DNA of 64,000 bases, from contig NW_026110519.1 of NCBI RefSeq assembly GCF_024679095.1, positions 639,270 to 703,269 of the forward strand, in the 5' to 3' direction. A program made the position numbers and the translations under genes. This stretch comes from Eriocheir sinensis. Lineage: Eukaryota; Arthropoda; Malacostraca; Decapoda; Varunidae. This document shows positions 26,988 to 36,487 of the stretch, one piece after another; position 1 is the first letter of the stretch; each line of letters opens with the position of its first letter. The notes beneath the pieces were generated by a model. That model was not told where the DNA came from. It saw nothing but the letters and a program-made list of their open reading frames with translations, and did not search any database.

Positions 26988-27368
26988 CTTGTTCTTACGT
27001 CTCATTTGTATGACTTGTTAATTATAAAATGTTATCTCAACTTTACGTGAATGAATATCCGACTTTGGTACCGTGTTGGCGTGTCTCTGTTCGACTTTGC
27101 CTGACCCCTTCCAAAATTCGATTGACCACATTCACTCATGTCAGCGCGCTGGGAAGGGTAGGATGTCATAAATGTCACTTGAAGGGTAGGATATATTAAA
27201 TTCAGTATTTTAAATAATTGTATATTCATCATTTGTATATAAATCCGTTTAAGATAGTCATCTTTGTTTCATGGGTTAGTTATCTTTGTTTCATGGGTTA
27301 CGTTAACAGAAGACTGCGTAAAAAATCAAAATCACATACATTTATTTTTTTCTAAACTAATCTAAATT
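26988..27368. repeat. inverted fragment copy and AT-rich spacer
   Basis: 26,990-27,130 is the inverted copy of 3,044-3,210. 27,150-27,360 has a CATTTGTATATAAATCCG stretch and a TCTTTGTTTCATGGGTTA direct repeat. No gene. Confidence 0.55.
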
Positions 27369-27369
27369 T

Positions 27370-27723
27370 ACACAGCTGCGATCTGCATTCGATTCAGATA
27401 AAACCAAAATTAGCATTATAAGATCATACAACGTGCTGAAGCAAATATACGATTCTTTGGTAGAAAAAGATAGGTTGAGTCGATATTACAACCTGAAAAT
27501 AAAATATAACAATATAAAAATTAAACAACTTCTCAACGTCATTAATCCTCATCTTAACAACAACAACAGAATTAAGAAACACTTGTTGGACAAATACAAA
27601 ATTTCCAATCAGAATTGGTTAATGTTTTTGAGAACAAACAGAGGGGACGGTAACGGAGATTACGAAATGTCAGATGCGATCGAGATCACTTGTAATGCGC
27701 AACACTCTCATCGGAATGTCTAG
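27370..27723 (+). pseudogene. helical protein U, C-terminal part
   Basis: The frame starts at the break (TQLRSAFDSDKTKISII), continues through YDSLVEKDRLSRYYNLKI and an Asn-rich region (NPHLNNNNRIKKHLLDK), and ends past NRGDGNGDYEM. With 12,956-13,307 it covers an estimated 180 or more residues. Its 3' end overlaps the third exon of the minus-strand IAP gene, so one of the two is out of its native context. Confidence 0.5.
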
Positions 27724-28190
27724 TTTTACGAGTTGCTTCACTGTACTCCAGTCGAACTCTTTCCTTTCGATAACGGGTTCCTCCATCCTCTTCTTGTACA
27801 ACACCTGGAATTAACAAATTAAAATAAATAACGAGCGCGTGTAACATATGTTGTTTGACACGCGTGTATTGAACGAAATTGTTCAATACTAACCTGTTCG
27901 ATGAAGAGAGGATCATTGGTGAACTGCATGAAGTAACAATCTGGATTGTGGTATATGTGCTCTATTAAGGGATCGCCTTTACGCCAGTTTCTCAGCGAAA
28001 GACCACAATGATAGCACCTCACGTTGTCACCCACACCTGTAAGAGTAATAATGGAAGTAGTAAATGTTGAAAAATAGAAGTAATAAATGTTGAATCATTA
28101 ATATTGCCAAAAGTATTGTTGAACCAATATATAAAAGGAATATTACCCAAATAATAAAATCCAACTTTGGCTAGATTTGCAGGCGTCTGT
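27670..28190 (-). CDS. iap: intron-containing IAP: complete BIR zinc fold in three exons
   Basis: Exon a (about 28,190-28,147) encodes the BIR front half ending in TPANLAKVGFYYL. Intron 1 is 28,146-28,037 (110 bp, GTAATA...TTACAG). Exon b (28,036-27,894, 143 bp) encodes the zinc half: CxxC, LRNWRKGD, H and C. Intron 2 is 27,893-27,805 (89 bp, GTTAGT...TTCCAG). Exon c (27,804-27,670) continues in phase with KKRMEEPVIERKEFDWSTV and a stop. All three phases agree (split codon at intron 1, phase 0 at intron 2), strong evidence for real splicing of the parent gene. The F-x2-WP strand of the BIR and any start codon are missing because exon a joins another gene at about 28,190. Confidence 0.7.
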
Positions 28191-28734
28191 TCCACGCCGG
28201 ACTCTCTTCGTCGTTCTCGGTTTCTCTCTGTGCGACTCGACTCGATTTCGCAACGGATTTTCTTTTGGTGTTCTTGCATCGCGTGACGAAAAGGTCTTTT
28301 ACATTGTTGTCATTTAACCTCTTCTTCAATATCTCGTTAATCAAATTTTTGAACTTGACTCTGTAGCGCTTGTTCAACTGATTCTTGTATCTGCCGATAA
28401 TGGGTGACGTTCCCTGTCCCGCCCTGTTACAGTAAACGCATCGTTCCAACGAATTTGAAGTGACGGTCAAGTAGGTTTCACCCGTACGGACCGACGAGCG
28501 ACTGCACCTGGTAGAGAGCCATTCAATTTTCTCGCAGGAGCACAGGACCAATTCTTTCAGCGAGGCTAAAATCGAAATGATTCGTTGGTAGAAGATTCCC
28601 TTTTTACCGACGGCCGCTGATTTGAATTTAGATTTTATCACTTCGAGCAAAGAAACGACAAAAGAATGCATTACGTTGTGAACCGATATGACGTTCTTTA
28701 AAATGCAAGAGACCGAGTCGATCCCGTACTTCAT
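28171..28734 (-). CDS. unknown basic protein, 187 aa, CVYC motif
   Basis: ATG at 28,732-28,734. The N-terminal half is hydrophobic and helical (VMHSFVVSLLEVIKSKFKSA), with CSC and CVYC cysteine pairs in the middle and a strongly basic C-terminal third (RYKNQLNKRYRVKFKNLI, KKRLNDNN, CKNTKRKS). The C-terminal ten codons overlap the start of the IAP exon in another frame and are not native. The cysteines could bind zinc. Divergent with the next plus-strand ORF. Family unknown. Confidence 0.5.
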   Translation of the reverse strand: MKYGIDSVSCILKNVISVHNVMHSFVVSLLEVIKSKFKSAAVGKKGIFYQRIISILASLKELVLCSCEKIEWLSTRCSRSSVRTGETYLTVTSNSLERCVYCNRAGQGTSPIIGRYKNQLNKRYRVKFKNLINEILKKRLNDNNVKDLFVTRCKNTKRKSVAKSSRVAQRETENDEESPAWNRRLQI

Positions 28735-28737
28735 GAG

Positions 28738-29087
28738 CCTTCCCAGAGAAAGGCAACGTCACGTTGATCGAGACGTGGGACGTCGAATCAACCAGCGGGT
28801 TCTTCAGAAAGTACATGGCTAGTAAGCCTTCCAAACGCAAGGAGATCCGAAACGACAATGCAGAGGTGACAAAGACTAGAGTTGAAAGAGAAAACACGAG
28901 AAAGAACTTCATCGAGAACATTAAGACTCATATCGAAATATTCAACAAAAACAAACAGATCGTATACGAGACCGTGGTGAAAAACGAAAAGCAATTGAAC
29001 GAACCGGAGAGCATTTTCGACAGCGACGCTCTGACAACCATAATGAAAACTCGAAATGCCTCCGTCGATAATTTGATCGCACAGTGA
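28738..29087 (+). CDS. unknown charged helical protein, about 116 codons
   Basis: Open from 28,738 (first ATG-like start at 28,764 is not ATG; internal ATG at 28,818). Lys- and Asn-rich helices (NTRKNFIENIKTHIEIFNK) and an end in KTRNASVDNLIAQ with TGA at 29,085-29,087. Two minus-strand frames overlap it but look worse. Single copy. The N-terminus may be missing. Confidence 0.45.
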
Positions 29088-29097
29088 CGTATTGTTC

Positions 29098-29218
29098 ATG
29101 TCGAAGACGAAGATAGAACCGAAAATAGCAGCTGGACGCAGATACGAATGGTACTCTCCTATCATGCTCCCTGTCAAACTCTTCGTCAATGCCATGGTGA
29201 ACTCTAAAACTAATTATG
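29098..29218 (+). pseudogene. N-terminal fragment MSKTKIEPKIAAGRR
   Basis: ATG at 29,098, eleven bases after the previous stop. About 40 coherent codons (RYEWYSPIMLPVKLFVNAM) until the motif spacer ACAATCTGTCGACATG. Close spacing suggests these two genes were native neighbours on one strand. Confidence 0.45.
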
Positions 29219-30178
29219 ATGCCACAATCTGTCGACATGTTGAACAAAGTCTCACATTCACTCTCCGTCATACTAAGTTAGACAATCAAATGACAGACAT
29301 CAGTGGAACAAAGTCTCAGACTCTGTAGAACAAATCTCATGACGGAATCTGTCGACGTGTAGAACAAAGTCTCCGATTCACTCCGTTGTACAAAGTCAGA
29401 CGTTCGCCACCAGCCGAAGACCTAAGATGCCACCATGACACGACATGATGTGAGTAAACTAAAACATTCTGTAAATTCTTATTTTTATTTATTACACATA
29501 ATCATTGCAATGAGAGGCGTAAGCAATGCAACCAAGTGAGAAGATAAGATTCATTTCGGGTTATGTACATGAATCTCGGGTTATGTACATATAGTAGAAT
29601 TTCAGTTGACTGTTGAAACAAAGTCACACATTTACTTAGAGTTAAGATGTAGTAGATGTGGAGATGTAGTAGACTGTGAGGTGTAAGAAGACGATGTCGT
29701 GACATGTGCTAGAGTTCAGATGTTATGGGTGTAACAAGACGAATTGCACATCAGAGTACCTGACTGCTGCTAGTGAATGTGTGACTTTGTCTCATCTGTT
29801 CGTTTGCAAAAAGATGTCGTGCCCATCCGAGCAACTGACTGCTGCTACATGTCGATAACTGCACAATTGATGTCGAGATCAATGTTGGATCCCAAAATAG
29901 AGTTAAGATGTAATACTCTTTCCTACCTCTAGAGTTAAGATGTAATAAATGTGGCTGAGAGTGTGGCTGTGAGGTGTAACAATTGCACATCCGAGCGGCT
30001 GTGAGGTGTAAGAATTGCACATCCGAGCACCTGACCCCTGCTAGTGAATGTGTGACTTTGTTTTGACGGTCAACTGAACTCATGGATTCAGAATAGAGTT
30101 AAGATTTGATTTGAGATGATAAATTGTAACAGGAAAGCGAATTGCACATCTGAGCACTTGACTGCTTGACGCATGTGT
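29219..30178. repeat. motif-rich spacer, 960 bp
   Basis: 29,220-29,485 repeats 6,565-6,760. 29,525-29,760 repeats 18,831-19,102. Motif copies lie at 29,773 and 30,044, and GAGTTAAGATG at about 29,899, 29,931 and 30,090 (variant). 29,880-29,960 also recurs at 31,107-31,175. No gene. Confidence 0.7.
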
Positions 30179-30181
30179 TGA

Positions 30182-30550
30182 TCTTTCTTGGAAGCGGAAG
30201 TATACACAAAATTCAGAAATCTGCAATTTGACATTACTGGAGAACCTACTGCTGACGATATTAGGAATAGAGTAATACAAATAAAAAACAACGGAAAAAG
30301 CGTGTATATCAACGGCGGGATTGACATTTCGAACAACCTGCCTAATAACTCTGAAGATAAGACACAATTGCCTTTTCTCGATGTTCGATTCAGTACTGTG
30401 ATGAACAATAATTTTATATGGAGTATGTCTGGGCCAGAAATGTCTAGCGAAGTCTACGAATATTACATGTTAGCGTTCCCAAAAAAAAACAGTAAATCAA
30501 ATCAACAAAGGAGACAAAAAGAATCGGTCGGTCCTGTCTCGAAAGTTTAA
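30182..30550 (+). pseudogene. gene V copy 1 (EAEVYTKFRNLQFDITGE)
   Basis: Open plus-strand frame covering SFLEAEVYTKFRNLQFD, DDIRNRVIQIKNNGKSVYI, NNNFIWSMSGPEMSSEVYE. A nine-base A run in TTCCCAAAAAAAAACAG shifts the frame after LAFP compared with 32,356-32,595. A partial minus copy lies at 39,205-39,500. The N-terminus is missing in all copies. Likely beta-rich; not recognised. Confidence 0.55.
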
Positions 30551-30579
30551 TACGGTTCGTGGAAATAACAGCGAAATAA

Positions 30580-31095
30580 TTGAATTGCCTTGGAGTAGTC
30601 ACCGAGATTCGAGATTCGGTCGTGACCGACTACCGCACAGTCAATTCCAAGATGGATCAAATCAACATCAACGAAAATATTTTGTTGTTCAATAATAATA
30701 AATTTTACGAACACATTACCAAAATCGACAGTCTTTTTGTCCGTCCTTCAGATGTCTTGGAACGGTATCATCGCCGTTGCACAGAAGAATGGAAGAGATG
30801 TTTTACCAGACTGGTCAACAACGGTAATTTCGAACAGTTCTACAGAGCCGTTGCCAATATTAAATCCACAGCCACAACAGTCGGCATGACCGTAAGAACA
30901 GACACCGACTCTTTCTTTACTTGTTTTGACAAATCGGGATTCGATTGCTTCAACCTGTTCAACAGTCATCAAGTGTCTTTTGAAATTCACAACGACACCG
31001 ATCTGCTTCTCTTCCTAGTTGTTTTCTTGAAACGAAATCGTCAGATGTTGGACCCCACTCGAGCTAGCGTTCACCTCGTGCTATCTCTTACTTGA
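30580..31095 (+). CDS. unknown protein, 171 aa
   Basis: Open from 30,580 (TTG); the first ATG is at 30,652. It includes NENILLFNNNKFYEHITKI, RYHRRCTEEWKRCFTRLV and a C-terminal hydrophobic patch (LLLFLVVFLKRNRQML), with several Cys. Well-formed single copy with normal codon use. It follows gene V with an overlap near its last codons, so the N-terminus may be a joint. No family recognised. Confidence 0.5.
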   Translation: MNCLGVVTEIRDSVVTDYRTVNSKMDQININENILLFNNNKFYEHITKIDSLFVRPSDVLERYHRRCTEEWKRCFTRLVNNGNFEQFYRAVANIKSTATTVGMTVRTDTDSFFTCFDKSGFDCFNLFNSHQVSFEIHNDTDLLLFLVVFLKRNRQMLDPTRASVHLVLSLT

Positions 31096-31942
31096 TCTCA
31101 AAATATCAAGATCCCAAAATAGAGTTAAGATGTAATACTCTTTCCTACCTCTAGAGTTAAGATGTAATAGATGTGGCTGAGTAAACGACAACGACAAGTG
31201 AATTTATATATTGAGGAGATTATGTGACACTGCACACCGAGATTATGATCTCCTATTCATAAGCTGTTGGTGTTGGATACGTCACGTTAGCTTTGTCATG
31301 TGAGTCGACGTTCCTGACCAATTCTGAGACGTTGGTGAATGCGTGACTTTGTCTGCAATGTAGACCAATTCTGAGACGTTGGTGAATGCGTGACCTCGTC
31401 TGTAATGTAGACCGAACTTAATTTGAGTCGAACTTAATTTGGACTCACGCCTAGACTCTATTTTTATTGGTGGTTCACAACGCGGTGTCCAAGTTAATAT
31501 TTTTGATGACCTTAAATAGCGTTACGCCGAAGACCGTATTTTTATCAACTGTAATGTAGTTTAAAAAGGGGTCTAACTTAGATCGATCCGAATTTATTTT
31601 GGATAGAATTTGAGGTGACTCGATAGATACGCCTTGTACGGATACCGTCATGTGCAGCTACATCTTTAATCTGGTAATATTTCGTAAAGAATCCTACCAT
31701 TCTCCTCCTCTTTTTGTTTTTAAAGTCGACTTTGTAAATCCAAAACACGCACATTTACACACCTGTTCTGCACACAAGACGGAATAAAAAGTAATGTGAC
31801 CAGCCGGTATTGTTGAAGACCTACAAGTAAATTAGGAAAAAGCAAGAGAGCCAAACACCCGAAGAATCACTCTAACACCCGAGGAATCACTCTGCCGTCT
31901 GCGACGAATTCTAAATATTTATCTGGTTAAAGTTAATCGACG
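31096..31942. repeat. repeat-rich spacer, 850 bp
   Basis: 31,107-31,175 copies 29,880-29,960. 31,310-31,415 is a reverse family A piece. 31,536-31,650 is the YFYQL gene tail and 3' flank. 31,860-31,895 has a GAATCACTCTAACACCCGAG direct repeat. No gene seen in 31,650-31,940. Confidence 0.6.
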
Positions 31943-32065
31943 ATGGCAGCTTTGACAATTAGACGAGCCAACAAAAAAGGGCGCCGTCGGAAGACCGAGG
32001 GTAAGACAGATGCCACCGGGAGGAAGAGGCGACGCACTAAGCGCCTCGACTTATGCAAGATGTAG
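31943..32065 (+). CDS. very basic small protein, 40 codons
   Basis: ATG at 31,943, TAG at 32,063. About 40% Lys plus Arg: RRANKKGRRRKTEGK and GRKRRRTKR. The last six codons lie in the repeated CTCGACTTATGCAAGATG segment, so the C-terminus is not native. Such Arg/Lys-rich starts fit nuclear localisation or DNA-condensing proteins. No specific homologue claimed. Confidence 0.45.
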   Translation: MAALTIRRANKKGRRRKTEGKTDATGRKRRRTKRLDLCKM

Positions 32066-32260
32066 AGATACATGTCTTGTGTAGAGTTGCATTGACGATT
32101 GTCTGGAATCTGTTGACGACAAGGAAGTCTTAACTTACAATTGCATGCAAATGTCACACACAACTAGAGAGTTGCTGCGAACAGATTCAGATAGAACAGA
32201 ATATAGTAAAGATACGATTCTGAACTCAACTTTTATCCTTCTCTTCCTACTGCTGTCTGT
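32066..32260. repeat. repeat D copy
   Basis: GCATGCAAATGTCACACACA to AAGATACGATTCTGAACTC, the same element as 10,990-11,080 and 3,800-3,890. Confidence 0.75.
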
Positions 32261-32263
32261 GAT

Positions 32264-32350
32264 GAGTTCTTCGAATTTCTTCATGAGTGCCAAGCACCTA
32301 CAAGAACTTAGTGACATTTATGCTGTGGAAATAACGACAACCCTCTCGTT
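32264..32350 (+). pseudogene. N-terminal fragment MSSSNFFMSAKHLQE, copy 2
   Basis: Matches 13,355-13,440 with Val to Leu. It then diverges into AACGTTTTTAGTTTCG. Confidence 0.5.
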
Positions 32351-32355
32351 AACGT

Positions 32356-32595
32356 TTTTAGTTTCGATCACGAAGTAAATATTGTCCCGCGGTTTGTGTA
32401 CATATAACGCAGAGCGGGTCTTGACAGGGATTCGTTGTTATTTCCACGAACCGTATTAAACTTTCGAGACAGGACCGACCGATTCTTTTTGTCTCCTTTG
32501 TTGATTTGATTCACTGTTATTTGGGGGAACGCTAACATGTAATTTTCGTAGACTTCGCTAGACATTTCTGGCCCAGACATACTCCATATAAAATT
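32356..32595 (-). pseudogene. gene V copy 2, C-terminal part
   Basis: Minus strand from FIWSMSGPEMSSEVYENYM to LAFPQITVNQINKGDKKN, SVLSRKFNTVRGNNN and YMYTNRGTIFTS, then TAA. This seems to be the natural C-terminus; a copy of the last 25 codons lies at 39,040-39,105. Confidence 0.55.
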
Positions 32596-33180
32596 ATGGT
32601 TCTCGCCAAGAGAAATGTGAAAATGTTTAAGGTGCCTAGCGGTTCCAGTGTTACACACTCTGTCTTCCTGATTGAATCGGAACGAAATGAACAAGAGGAA
32701 GATGCACTATTATCGATAAAACCAGATTCAATATTTTTCAAAAGATTCTACTTCGAATTCAAAGAAATGTTAGACCAACTGACTAGAAACAAAGTGTACA
32801 ACATAGTCAGTTACCTGCAACGCGAATTGGCCGTGTCGGGTTTCGAGCACAGCGAAAGGTACATGTTTAACATCGATCACGATTTTCTGCTTGGTGTAGG
32901 ACTCTCTTTCGATCATTTCTACAATGTCTGGAATAGGCAATTTGTCCCCAACGACGACACGAAACTGCAGCAGTTTTACTTTGGAATCTTCTACATGGAT
33001 GGGACGCATCTGATACACATCAAACAGACCGACTACTTCTTCAAGATCTTCAACATACAGCGAAGGTTCTACAAAAACAAGAGAGACAGGAGACGTATTC
33101 TGGCATCAAATAAAGTAAATTTGCATAAAAATATATATACAAAACACATATTAAATAATGTAAATGCGTACATAAAATAA
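32596..33180 (+). CDS. unknown protein, about 175 native codons
   Basis: ATG at 32,596. It includes VFLIESERNEQEEDALLSI, aromatic-rich FFKRFYFEFKEML, SERYMFNIDHDFLLGVGL and a basic end (RRFYKNKRDRRRILA). The last 20 codons are in the AT-rich array and may not be native. The ATG falls in the joint with reversed gene V (ATAAAATTATGG), so the start could be fortuitous. Single copy, well formed, no domain recognised. Confidence 0.55.
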   Translation: MVLAKRNVKMFKVPSGSSVTHSVFLIESERNEQEEDALLSIKPDSIFFKRFYFEFKEMLDQLTRNKVYNIVSYLQRELAVSGFEHSERYMFNIDHDFLLGVGLSFDHFYNVWNRQFVPNDDTKLQQFYFGIFYMDGTHLIHIKQTDYFFKIFNIQRRFYKNKRDRRRILASNKVNLHKNIYTKHILNNVNAYIK

Positions 33181-33460
33181 CCTAAATTTGTATAAAACTA
33201 TATACAAAAATACACAAAAATAATTTAAATTTGTATGAAAAGAAATACAAAAAATACACATAAAATTAGGAAAATTTGTTTTGAAATACATATACAAAAT
33301 ACACATCAAATAATGTAAATTTGAATGAAAATATATCAACAAATACACTTAAAACAACGTAAATTTGTATAAAATATATATGCAAGATTCACATTAAATA
33401 ATGTAGATGTGTATAAAAAATATATATACAAAAAACAAATAGAATAATGTAAAATCGTAT
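33115..33460. repeat. AT-rich imperfect tandem array
   Basis: Five to six degenerate units of about 60-65 bases with TGTAAATTTGTATAAAA, ATATATACAAAA and TACACATTAAATAA. Over 80% A+T. Candidate origin-like or MAR-like DNA, by composition only. Confidence 0.75.
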
Positions 33461-33464
33461 TGCA

Positions 33465-33970
33465 TTTTGGCAAATAACAACGTTGAACGAATCTGGTATT
33501 ATTTTTTAAATGATCCAAAAAATCATTCAGATTTTTAAAGTTTCTAGTGATGATATATCCTGGCGTGTCTGCAATTCTTTTAATAAGCATTATTTTTTTG
33601 TTATCTGTAATTCTTTTAATCTTGGTATTGCACCGGGAGGTTGAATTTGCTGCTTCCGGGAAATTACGCAACGTCGCCGCCGTATCAGATGACGACGGGT
33701 GGTTGGGGTAATTCTGGAAAAAAAAAGACTGGTAGGTACAGGGACAGTGAGTTTTAGATGCATCCCATACTATGTTGTCTTCCGTATAAATCACAATTAA
33801 TTTGAACGAACTAGTTATGGTTGTATCAACTGCAGTCGAAATGACATTGTCAACACCGTAGTTAATTTTTAAGTATCTGTCACCATTATCATCAACGATA
33901 TTTGCTTCTACAGTTATGAATCTCCAAGAACTGATAGCGATTCCGAAAACTTTAGAACGTGAAATGTTAA
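33465..33970 (-). CDS. gene S, longer version, about 168 codons
   Basis: The minus strand reads coherently from about 33,970 (SRSKVFGIAISSWRFITVE), through a beta-rich part (GDRYLKINYGVDNVISTAV and SSFKLIVIYTEDNIVWDAS) and HCPCTYQSFFFQNY, to SSSDTAATLRNF, the Lys-rich stretch and CYLPKC. The full open frame (33,336-34,145) is longer only because it reads through the flanking arrays. The 3' half is repeated at 4923-5170. Unknown family. Confidence 0.5.
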
Positions 33971-33984
33971 AAGGAATGAATACA

Positions 33985-34147
33985 CGATGCAAATACACAC
34001 ATTGCAAATACACACAGTACTGCAAATACACACAGTGCAAATACACACAGTGTAAATACAAACAGTGCAAATACACACAGTGCAAATACACACAGTGTAA
34101 ATACAAACAGTGCAAATACACACAGTGCAAATACACACAGTGCAAAT
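33985..34147. repeat. GCAAATACACACAGT tandem array
   Basis: About eleven units of 14-15 bases with variants GTAAATACAAACAGT. The units are in frame on both strands, giving Cys/Tyr-rich repeat translations that I do not count as genes. Confidence 0.88.
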
Positions 34148-34252
34148 GTGAGAGCGACCGATAGTTTAGACTGCCCTACGCCAATTGAATCTGTCACGTC
34201 CGTCAAATACAAAGTGTTGAATAGACTCTTCGAATTTGTAGAGCAATGTTAA
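34148..34252 (+). pseudogene. C-terminal fragment, NRLFEFVEQC end
   Basis: About 34 codons from the array edge (VRATDSLDCPTPIESVTSV) to TAA 34,250-34,252. Its last ten codons recur, reversed, at 10,070-10,110. Convergent with the protein T tail. Confidence 0.45.
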
Positions 34253-34257
34253 GAGCG

Positions 34258-34353
34258 AAGAGTCAAACATGTTTCGTCTTTCCGTTATCGTTGAGCTGTA
34301 TGGCCTGTAGGGAACCTGTTACGAATTTTTCGTTGTGTTCGTGTCCGTCATCC
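34258..34353 (-). pseudogene. protein T tail, copy 2
   Basis: Minus-strand copy of the last about 30 codons of 9,790-10,062 (HLDDGHEHNEKF then NDNGKTKHV), with Asn to Lys. Confidence 0.55.
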
Positions 34354-34515
34354 AGATATGATTGGGATCGACGAAACCAAGTGTTTGTATGTATACGACA
34401 CGCAGTTGTTTCAATTTTTAAAGCAGCCGTGAATTGTAAAACTTGTGGTCAATTACACTGTTTCACTATCCGTCAGAGAAATGAGTATTACGTTTTAATT
34501 AAGCGTTTAAAAAGT
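34350..34515 (+). pseudogene. unassigned C-terminal fragment
   Basis: Two competing frames: one with ETKCLYVYDTQLFQFLKQP and a stop, the other ending NCKTCGQLHCFTIRQRNEYY and RLKS. A frameshift near 34,430 could join them. Cys pairs are present. Unrecognised. Confidence 0.3.
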
Positions 34516-35020
34516 TAATTAATTCGTCGTCTTCACTTCACTGGCCGATAGTCGTCAGTGTTGTTGACTCTTTGGCGAAAGAGATTCGTAAACATTGTAT
34601 CATGTAACGAATGTCTATATCTCACATGTATCTCTTATGTGTGTTAAACAAAAATTATAAATGTGTACCCAAGTGTATTCAAATCCTTGTGACCCAAAAG
34701 TATTCACACATGCTAAAAACACTCAGTCTACTGCTGACATAAAGTCTCGCATTCACACAACTAGCAACATCTGCAACGCATTTGATCCAACTCTGAGACA
34801 AAGTAAGATTTGTATTCAGAATCTCGCAGGTCACACAATAGTATTCAGAATCCGTCTACAGCTGACACAAAGTCTCGCATTCACCACCAACTCTTGAGGG
34901 TTTAAGTCATGCAACAACACGTATAGTATTCAGAATACGTTTACCACTGACACAAAGTCTCATATTCACACAACATCTGCAGCATTCTCTGAGACAAAGT
35001 GACAAGTCAGAAAAGTCTGA
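34516..35020. repeat. spacer and family B array
   Basis: 34,516-34,720 holds nothing I can identify. 34,720-35,020 is forward family B, ending at GTCTGAGGA, where gene I begins. Confidence 0.7.
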
Positions 35021-35598
35021 GGATTCCTCATAACGAAGATGAAAATAAGAAAATAATAGTTTTGGTCAAAAACATCGAAGAGTTTATGAAGGCATGGAAG
35101 GCATCGATCGGCGATGATAACTCTGATAAAAAAAAGATGACAGAACTATATTTCAACGAAGCCGTAGACGCGGTTCAGAATATTTATATATCTTTTTCTA
35201 GCAACGTTTCCTTTTACAAATCAACGGTGACGAGTCTCAAAAATTTGAAGGAGTGTGTCAACACTTGTATGCTCATGTTAAAAGTCAACGCAGCAGAGCG
35301 GATACTTGCGAGCATACTCTTCTTTTCAAATTACAGCAGCGAGAAGAACGTCTCTCTCTTAGTAAAGAGACGTCGACCTATTTTCGGCGATACTTCACCT
35401 TTTCTAAAATTCAAAGAACGTAAAAACGGAGCTAGCCAGGCATGCTTTGCATTTTACTTGTTGAATTTTCCAATGGCGTTGTACGACGTCATCATGATGT
35501 TGAAAGAAGGTCAAACCCATCACACACTCTTAACGTCTATAATAGACCGATTAATCGCACCTTTCGGTTACGATTATCAAACCCCGCTCAGGAAGTGA
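35021..35598 (+). CDS. gene I, about 190 codons
   Basis: Native sequence starts at about IPHNEDENKKIIVLVKNIE (the N-terminal MFGESSQLLKD is only at 22,568) and ends at TGA 35,596-35,598. It contains DAVQNIYISFSSNVSFYKS, a Cys/Met helix (CVNTCMLMLKVNAAERILA), KNVSLLVKRRRPIFGD and a hydrophobic C-terminal region (FAFYLLNFPMALYDVIMML). Best-preserved copy; two partial reversed copies (18,590 and 22,341). No family recognised. Confidence 0.55.
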
Positions 35599-36487
35599 AG
35601 TTTAACAAGACGAATTGCACATACTTGACTGTTGCTAGTGAATGTGCGACTTTGTCTCAATTGTCAACAGAACTCTTGTCCGCTACCACATAAGAGTTGT
35701 ACTCTTATTGCTGCTACACCTGGAGTGTTGTCAGAATAGAGTTAAGATGTTATAAATGTGGCTGTGAGGTAAGATGTAATAGATGTGGGTAACAAGACGA
35801 CACATCCGAGTACCTGTCAACTGAACTCTTGTGATACCTGTAGTGAATGTGTGACTTTGTCTCGACGGTCAACTGAACTCAAGTGTTAAACTCTTATGAA
35901 CTCAAGTGTTGAACTCAAGTGTTAGATTCAGATGTAACAGATGTGGCTGTTAGGTGTAAGAAGACGAATTGCATAGTGAATGTGTGAGTCAACTGTATTC
36001 AAGTGTTAAACTCTTATGAACTCAAGTGTTGAACTCAAGTGTTTGATTCAGATGTAACAGATGTGGCTGTTAGGTGTAAGAAGACGAATTGCATAGTGAA
36101 TGTGTGAGTCAACTGAACTCAAGTGTTAAACTCTTACCTACCTCCGCAGATGTTTAAGATAGAGAGTTGAGAGTTAAGATATATATTCCTAAGTCTGATT
36201 TGTTGCCACTTCATAACTGTAAATGTGATTGTCGCCCATGGGTGTAATAAATTTTATCAAACCAAATCAACTCTGTTTTTGCGAACACCAGCTCTTTCCT
36301 AAATAAGTGAATGTGCGACTTGTCTCGACAAGTGAATGTGCGAGGCGGGCGTCTGATTCCGCTAACAACATCGACAGTGGTGTGTCTACATGTGTCACAA
36401 ACAACTTGACGAACTCTTCAAAATCAGACGCCCTGTACGACAAGGCCTCACATTCACCCCAACAGATTCTGACCAACAGATTCTGAA
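35599..36487. repeat. motif-rich spacer, 890 bp
   Basis: Motif copies at 35,638 and 35,843. A 120-base tandem pair lies at 35,880-36,000 and 36,000-36,120 (CAAGTGTTAAACTCTTATGA, then GTTAGGTGTAAGAAGACGAA). A GACGACCTGTACGACAA-type unit lies at 36,415-36,485. No gene. Confidence 0.7.

Noticed and set aside
33336..34145. A single 269-codon protein
   Set aside because: Only the middle (33,465-33,970) is coherent; both ends translate neighbouring tandem arrays.
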